Of a stretch of 64,000 bases of DNA, positions 60,900 to 64,000 are shown piece after piece. This DNA comes from Flavobacterium phragmitis (GTDB lineage Bacteria; Bacteroidota; Bacteroidia; Flavobacteriales; Flavobacteriaceae), in assembly GCF_900112575.1 (NCBI RefSeq), contig NZ_FOMH01000016.1:1-64000 (forward strand), given 5' to 3'. A model generated the notes under the pieces. It did no database searches and was not told where the DNA came from. It saw only the letters and a program-made list of their open reading frames with translations. The translations under genes and the position numbers were made by a program. Position 1 is the first letter of the stretch. Each line of letters starts with the position of its first letter.

Positions 60900-62687
60900 A
60901 TGACGAATATGAAAAATAAAGTATTAACCTTAATGCTGTCTTCAGTATTATTGTTTTCGAGTTGTCAAAATGATTACCTAGAATTAGATCCTTTGGATGC
61001 ACAAACTGAAGCTTCTTATTTTAGATCAACAGCAGATTTTAAAGCCGCATCCAATGATTTTTACAATAAAATGATCAGTTGGAAAGCTATAAATAGCAGC
61101 AGTGTATTTTCTTTTATGGACTTTGGTACAGATCTTACTTCATTAGCACAAGAGGAAGGTCGCGGTAATATAATTGCAACCAATTCAGATATCTACTGGA
61201 CAAATCCATATAAATATATTAGAGCCAACAACATATTATTAAAAGCTGCTGAGCAGTATACAGGTGATAAAACGGCAATTGCGCAATATGTGGCGGCGGC
61301 AAAATTCTTTAGAGCCTGGCATCACTTTTTCTTACTAAAACGTTTTGGAGGAGTACCTATCGTAACTACAGTAGTTGATATTAATGATGCTGTATTGTAT
61401 GGAAAACGCAACAGCCGTTACGAAGTAATGAAGCAAATCATTAGGGATTTAGATGAAGCGATTCCAAATTTACCTACCGAACAAAATATATCTAGTGCAG
61501 ATAAAGGACATTTAAGCAATTGGGCAGCAAAAGCTTTTAAGGCGCGTGTTTTATTATACGAAGCAACTTGGGAAAAATACGTTGGTAACACTACAGATGG
61601 TGATGGAACTTCTACTGGAGCTGGTACGGCAGAATCTTCTTCTAATGTAAATGCTTATTTACAGGAGGCAATTGCATTAACAAAAGAAGTAATGACTAGT
61701 GGAGGTTACCAGCTTTGGAATTACAATACACCGCTAAACAATTTTAGTATGTGTTATTTATTCAATTTAGAAGATGCTGGTTCAAATCCTGCAGGTCTAG
61801 ATAAAGGAACAAACAAAGAATATATTTTATATAATAAGTACGATTTTGGTTTGTTACAGGGCGGTATAAATTTGAGCCATACGGTTTCTTCAAGATTAGC
61901 ACCTTCACGCAAATTTATGGATATGTTTTTATGTTCTGATGGTCTCCCTGTAAACAAGTCGCCTTTGTTTCAAGGCTATCAGCATGTACAAGATGAATAC
62001 AAGAACAGAGATTACAGACTGACTTCTTATTTTGTAGATGCGGCTACAGATGCACCACCAGTGCAGGGAGCCATTAAATTATTTGGGCCAGGTGGAGATA
62101 GTGGATCGGGTTACGCTAACAGAAAATTCCGTTCTTATAAATACGGTACTTACAGAGCAGCAAATACAGAGTCTCAGGATTTTGCTCAAATTCGATTGGC
62201 TGAAGTATATCTTATTTATGCCGAAGCTTTATTCGAATTAAACGGTGCTATTAGTGATGCAGAATTAAACGAATCAATCAATTTAATTCGTCAAAGAGCT
62301 GGATTGCCTGCTTTAACTAATGCTTTCGTTACAGCAAATGGTTTAAATATGCAGGAAGAAATAAGACGAGAAAGAGCCATCGAATTATTTGGAGAAAATT
62401 CTCGTTATGACGACTTAAAACGTTGGGGTATTGCAGAACAAGAATTAAATCAGCCAATTGTAGGTTCTGTTATTCAGGGAACTGACTATGAGGGTAATGC
62501 AAATATCTACAAGCCAGCTTCATATCCTTATGGCGAAATTAGTGTAGATACTGGAAAAGGAAATCTTAGAGCCTTGCTGTTAGATCCAGCATCCAATAGA
62601 AATTTTCAGCGTAAACACTATTTATTTCCTATCCCATTGACGCAAATACAATTAAATGGGAAATTGGTACAGAATCCAGGTTATTAA
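60900..62687 (+). CDS. SusD-family surface lipoprotein (pair 3)
   Basis: This 595-aa RagB/SusD lipoprotein has start ATG 60900 or, equally possible, ATG 60909. The lipobox LLFSSC gives Cys22 or Cys19. Typical segments are YVAAAKFFRAWHHFFLLKRF, GGVPIV, RYEVMKQIIRDLDEAIPNLP, WAAKAFKARVLLYEAT, and EEIRRERAIELFGENSRYDD near the end with HYLFPIPLTQIQLN. It forms the glycan-capturing lid of the third SusC. A surface glycan-binding lipoprotein follows after 25 bp, as in many PULs. Confidence 0.96.
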   Translation: MTNMKNKVLTLMLSSVLLFSSCQNDYLELDPLDAQTEASYFRSTADFKAASNDFYNKMISWKAINSSSVFSFMDFGTDLTSLAQEEGRGNIIATNSDIYWTNPYKYIRANNILLKAAEQYTGDKTAIAQYVAAAKFFRAWHHFFLLKRFGGVPIVTTVVDINDAVLYGKRNSRYEVMKQIIRDLDEAIPNLPTEQNISSADKGHLSNWAAKAFKARVLLYEATWEKYVGNTTDGDGTSTGAGTAESSSNVNAYLQEAIALTKEVMTSGGYQLWNYNTPLNNFSMCYLFNLEDAGSNPAGLDKGTNKEYILYNKYDFGLLQGGINLSHTVSSRLAPSRKFMDMFLCSDGLPVNKSPLFQGYQHVQDEYKNRDYRLTSYFVDAATDAPPVQGAIKLFGPGGDSGSGYANRKFRSYKYGTYRAANTESQDFAQIRLAEVYLIYAEALFELNGAISDAELNESINLIRQRAGLPALTNAFVTANGLNMQEEIRRERAIELFGENSRYDDLKRWGIAEQELNQPIVGSVIQGTDYEGNANIYKPASYPYGEISVDTGKGNLRALLLDPASNRNFQRKHYLFPIPLTQIQLNGKLVQNPGY

Positions 62688-62712
62688 TTAGGAACTTCTA
62701 AATGTATTCAAA

Positions 62713-63882
62713 ATGAAGCAAATTATAAAAAACAATATAAAAGCAGTCACAGCATTCGTAAGTATACTATTTATTACTTCTTGCAGTGATCAGGAAAGAG
62801 AATTTGTAGGTGATCCATTGGTAACTTATCCTGCGGTAACAATAAGTTCGGTTTCTCCTACTACAGGAACTTCTGGAAATATTGTTACTTTAAGCGGGGC
62901 CAACTTTGGTCAATACGTTAAAGCAGCAAAAATTTATTTTAACGGTATAGCCGCTACTGAAATTATCAGTTATACAGATACTTCTGTTCAGGTACGTGTG
63001 CCACAGGATGCAGGAACAGGCCCAATTACTGTCAAAGTCTGGACAAATTCTGCTATTACATCTGATTTTCAATATGTAACAGGAGGAACAATAAGCAATA
63101 TTGCTCCAACTTCTGTAAACGTAGGGGATTTAGTTGTCATTACGGGTAAAGGATTTGGAACTGATCCTTCAAAAGTAACAGTTAAATTTTCAAGTGATTT
63201 AACTGTAGATGCTTTTTCTGCTAAACCAGTTTCAGTGTCAGATACCCAAATTAATGTTATAGTTCCTAAAGGTGCTGCTACTGGTAAAGTAAGGGTTTGG
63301 CTGGAAAACCAAATTATCACTGGGCCTTCGTTAACTGTAATTGCACCTCCTAAAGGGAAATATATTTTTGAGTTTGATGATCCAGCGGATCCGCAATGGC
63401 TACCAGCCCAAAACGCATCTTATAAAATAGAAGATGGTAAATTAAAGGTAACTTTTGATCCAACTCAGTTAGGGACATCCGCGAGTAAACGTCGTGCTGA
63501 TTTGTATACTATCATGAATGGAGTATTTCCTTCTCCAGGAGGAGCTGCCAAAGCTAAATATATACAAGCTCCGGAATATCCAATATTGGCTATGAAAATT
63601 GCTTTTACAGGTACAGGAGCGGCTAAACCAGGAACTGGTAATATCATTATTGATCCTCTCCCAACAGGTAGTGCTAATCTGGGAAATAATAAATATAAAA
63701 CAGATTTAATGGCTCAAAATGTAATTTATTATGACTTGTCTGCAGATTATACAACTTTAACAGAACTAACAACTAGACAGTTCAAAATAGCTGATATCGT
63801 AGGTACTGAAACAGGTTATGAAGTTGATTGGATTCGCACATTTAAGAATCAAGCAGAACTAAAAGCTTTTTTAGGTTTATAA
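62713..63882 (+). CDS. IPT/TIG-domain surface glycan-binding lipoprotein (SusE/F-position)
   Basis: This 389-aa lipoprotein has lipobox FITSC (Cys24). Two IPT/TIG immunoglobulin-like repeats follow: about 43-120 (VTISSVSPTTGTSGNIVTLS, GANFG) and about 124-212 (ISNIAPTSVNVGDLVVITGK, GFG). A C-terminal beta-sandwich (about 218-389), with KYIFEFDDPADPQWLPAQ and YEVDWIRTFKN, probably carries the glycan-binding site and resembles DUF4979-type domains. SusE/F-position proteins hold glycan at the cell surface for the SusCD complex. This is the only such protein in the window. The two RG-I SusCD pairs have none. Confidence 0.85.
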   Translation: MKQIIKNNIKAVTAFVSILFITSCSDQEREFVGDPLVTYPAVTISSVSPTTGTSGNIVTLSGANFGQYVKAAKIYFNGIAATEIISYTDTSVQVRVPQDAGTGPITVKVWTNSAITSDFQYVTGGTISNIAPTSVNVGDLVVITGKGFGTDPSKVTVKFSSDLTVDAFSAKPVSVSDTQINVIVPKGAATGKVRVWLENQIITGPSLTVIAPPKGKYIFEFDDPADPQWLPAQNASYKIEDGKLKVTFDPTQLGTSASKRRADLYTIMNGVFPSPGGAAKAKYIQAPEYPILAMKIAFTGTGAAKPGTGNIIIDPLPTGSANLGNNKYKTDLMAQNVIYYDLSADYTTLTELTTRQFKIADIVGTETGYEVDWIRTFKNQAELKAFLGL

Positions 63883-63892
63883 AATTTGAGTT

Positions 63893-63931
63893 AACCGAGC
63901 CAAGTAGCATTTTTTCGTCACTTGGCTGGTT
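63893..63931 (+). promoter_or_regulatory. Hairpin after the glycan-binding lipoprotein
   Basis: AGCCAAGT (63898-63905) and ACTTGGCT (63920-63927) form an 8-bp stem, extended across a 1-nt bulge by AACC/GGTT. The loop carries a T6 run but no T-tract follows the stem. It is therefore more likely an mRNA processing or stabilising structure, or a weak attenuator before downstream enzyme genes, than a full terminator. Confidence 0.55.
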
Positions 63932-64000
63932 TACCATAATTAAATCAATTATTTCGTATTACTGTCGAGTTTTATACTAAGTGAATCTAAGTAACTCTGG

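Noticed and set aside
4525..64000. Insertion sequence or integrase-driven island
   Set aside because: No transposase, integrase or attachment-site duplication is visible. Base composition and codon use look uniform across the locus.

Overview
The window is a low-GC chromosomal segment of a Bacteroidota bacterium, most likely Flavobacterium or a close relative. The evidence is the SusC/SusD pairs, a hybrid two-component system, TAnnTTTG-type promoters, A-rich leaders without Shine-Dalgarno sequences, and Flavobacterium-like rRNA ends. It opens with the 3' end of a 23S rRNA gene and a complete 5S rRNA gene with terminator (1-383). A small iron-uptake pair follows: a siderophore-type TonB-dependent receptor and a PepSY membrane protein (968-4455).

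Most of the rest (4525-52633) reads as one large locus for rhamnogalacturonan I (RG-I, pectin backbone plus galactan side chains). A left-going operon encodes GH106 alpha-L-rhamnosidase, GH105 unsaturated galacturonyl hydrolase, an esterase-GH43 fusion and a GntR-type sugar-responsive regulator. Facing it are two consecutive SusC/SusD pairs (11885-22297). They are followed by a right-going enzyme operon (22580-32603): SASA esterase, GH43-like protein, L-rhamnose mutarotase RhaM, a second GH105, a PL22-like propeller, GH28 and GH115. A convergent left-going operon (32680-38601) carries a tandem CE12 acetylesterase, GH2 and a single CE12. A further right-going block (38858-52633) carries a DUF4450 protein, a six-hairpin protein, PL11 rhamnogalacturonan lyase, another GH28, another GH43-like protein and GH2. 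Together these would deacetylate RG-I, cut its backbone with PL11, import oligosaccharides through SusCD, and strip unsaturated uronate, rhamnose, galacturonate, galactose and possibly arabinose and glucuronate.

An HTCS (53094-57290) separates this locus from a third SusC/SusD pair and an IPT-domain surface lipoprotein (57700-63882). That third set begins a second PUL whose enzymes lie beyond the window.

The strongest unexpected signal is a 20-bp tandem operator, two AGGATAC-like heptamers one helical turn apart. At five promoters it lies exactly 19 nt upstream of a TAnnTTTG/A -7 box. It occurs only in the RG-I locus, upstream of six transcription units, and not at the third SusC promoter. 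A second signal is a family of intergenic nested palindromes between enzyme genes, the best with perfect 27-bp outer and 24-bp inner arms.
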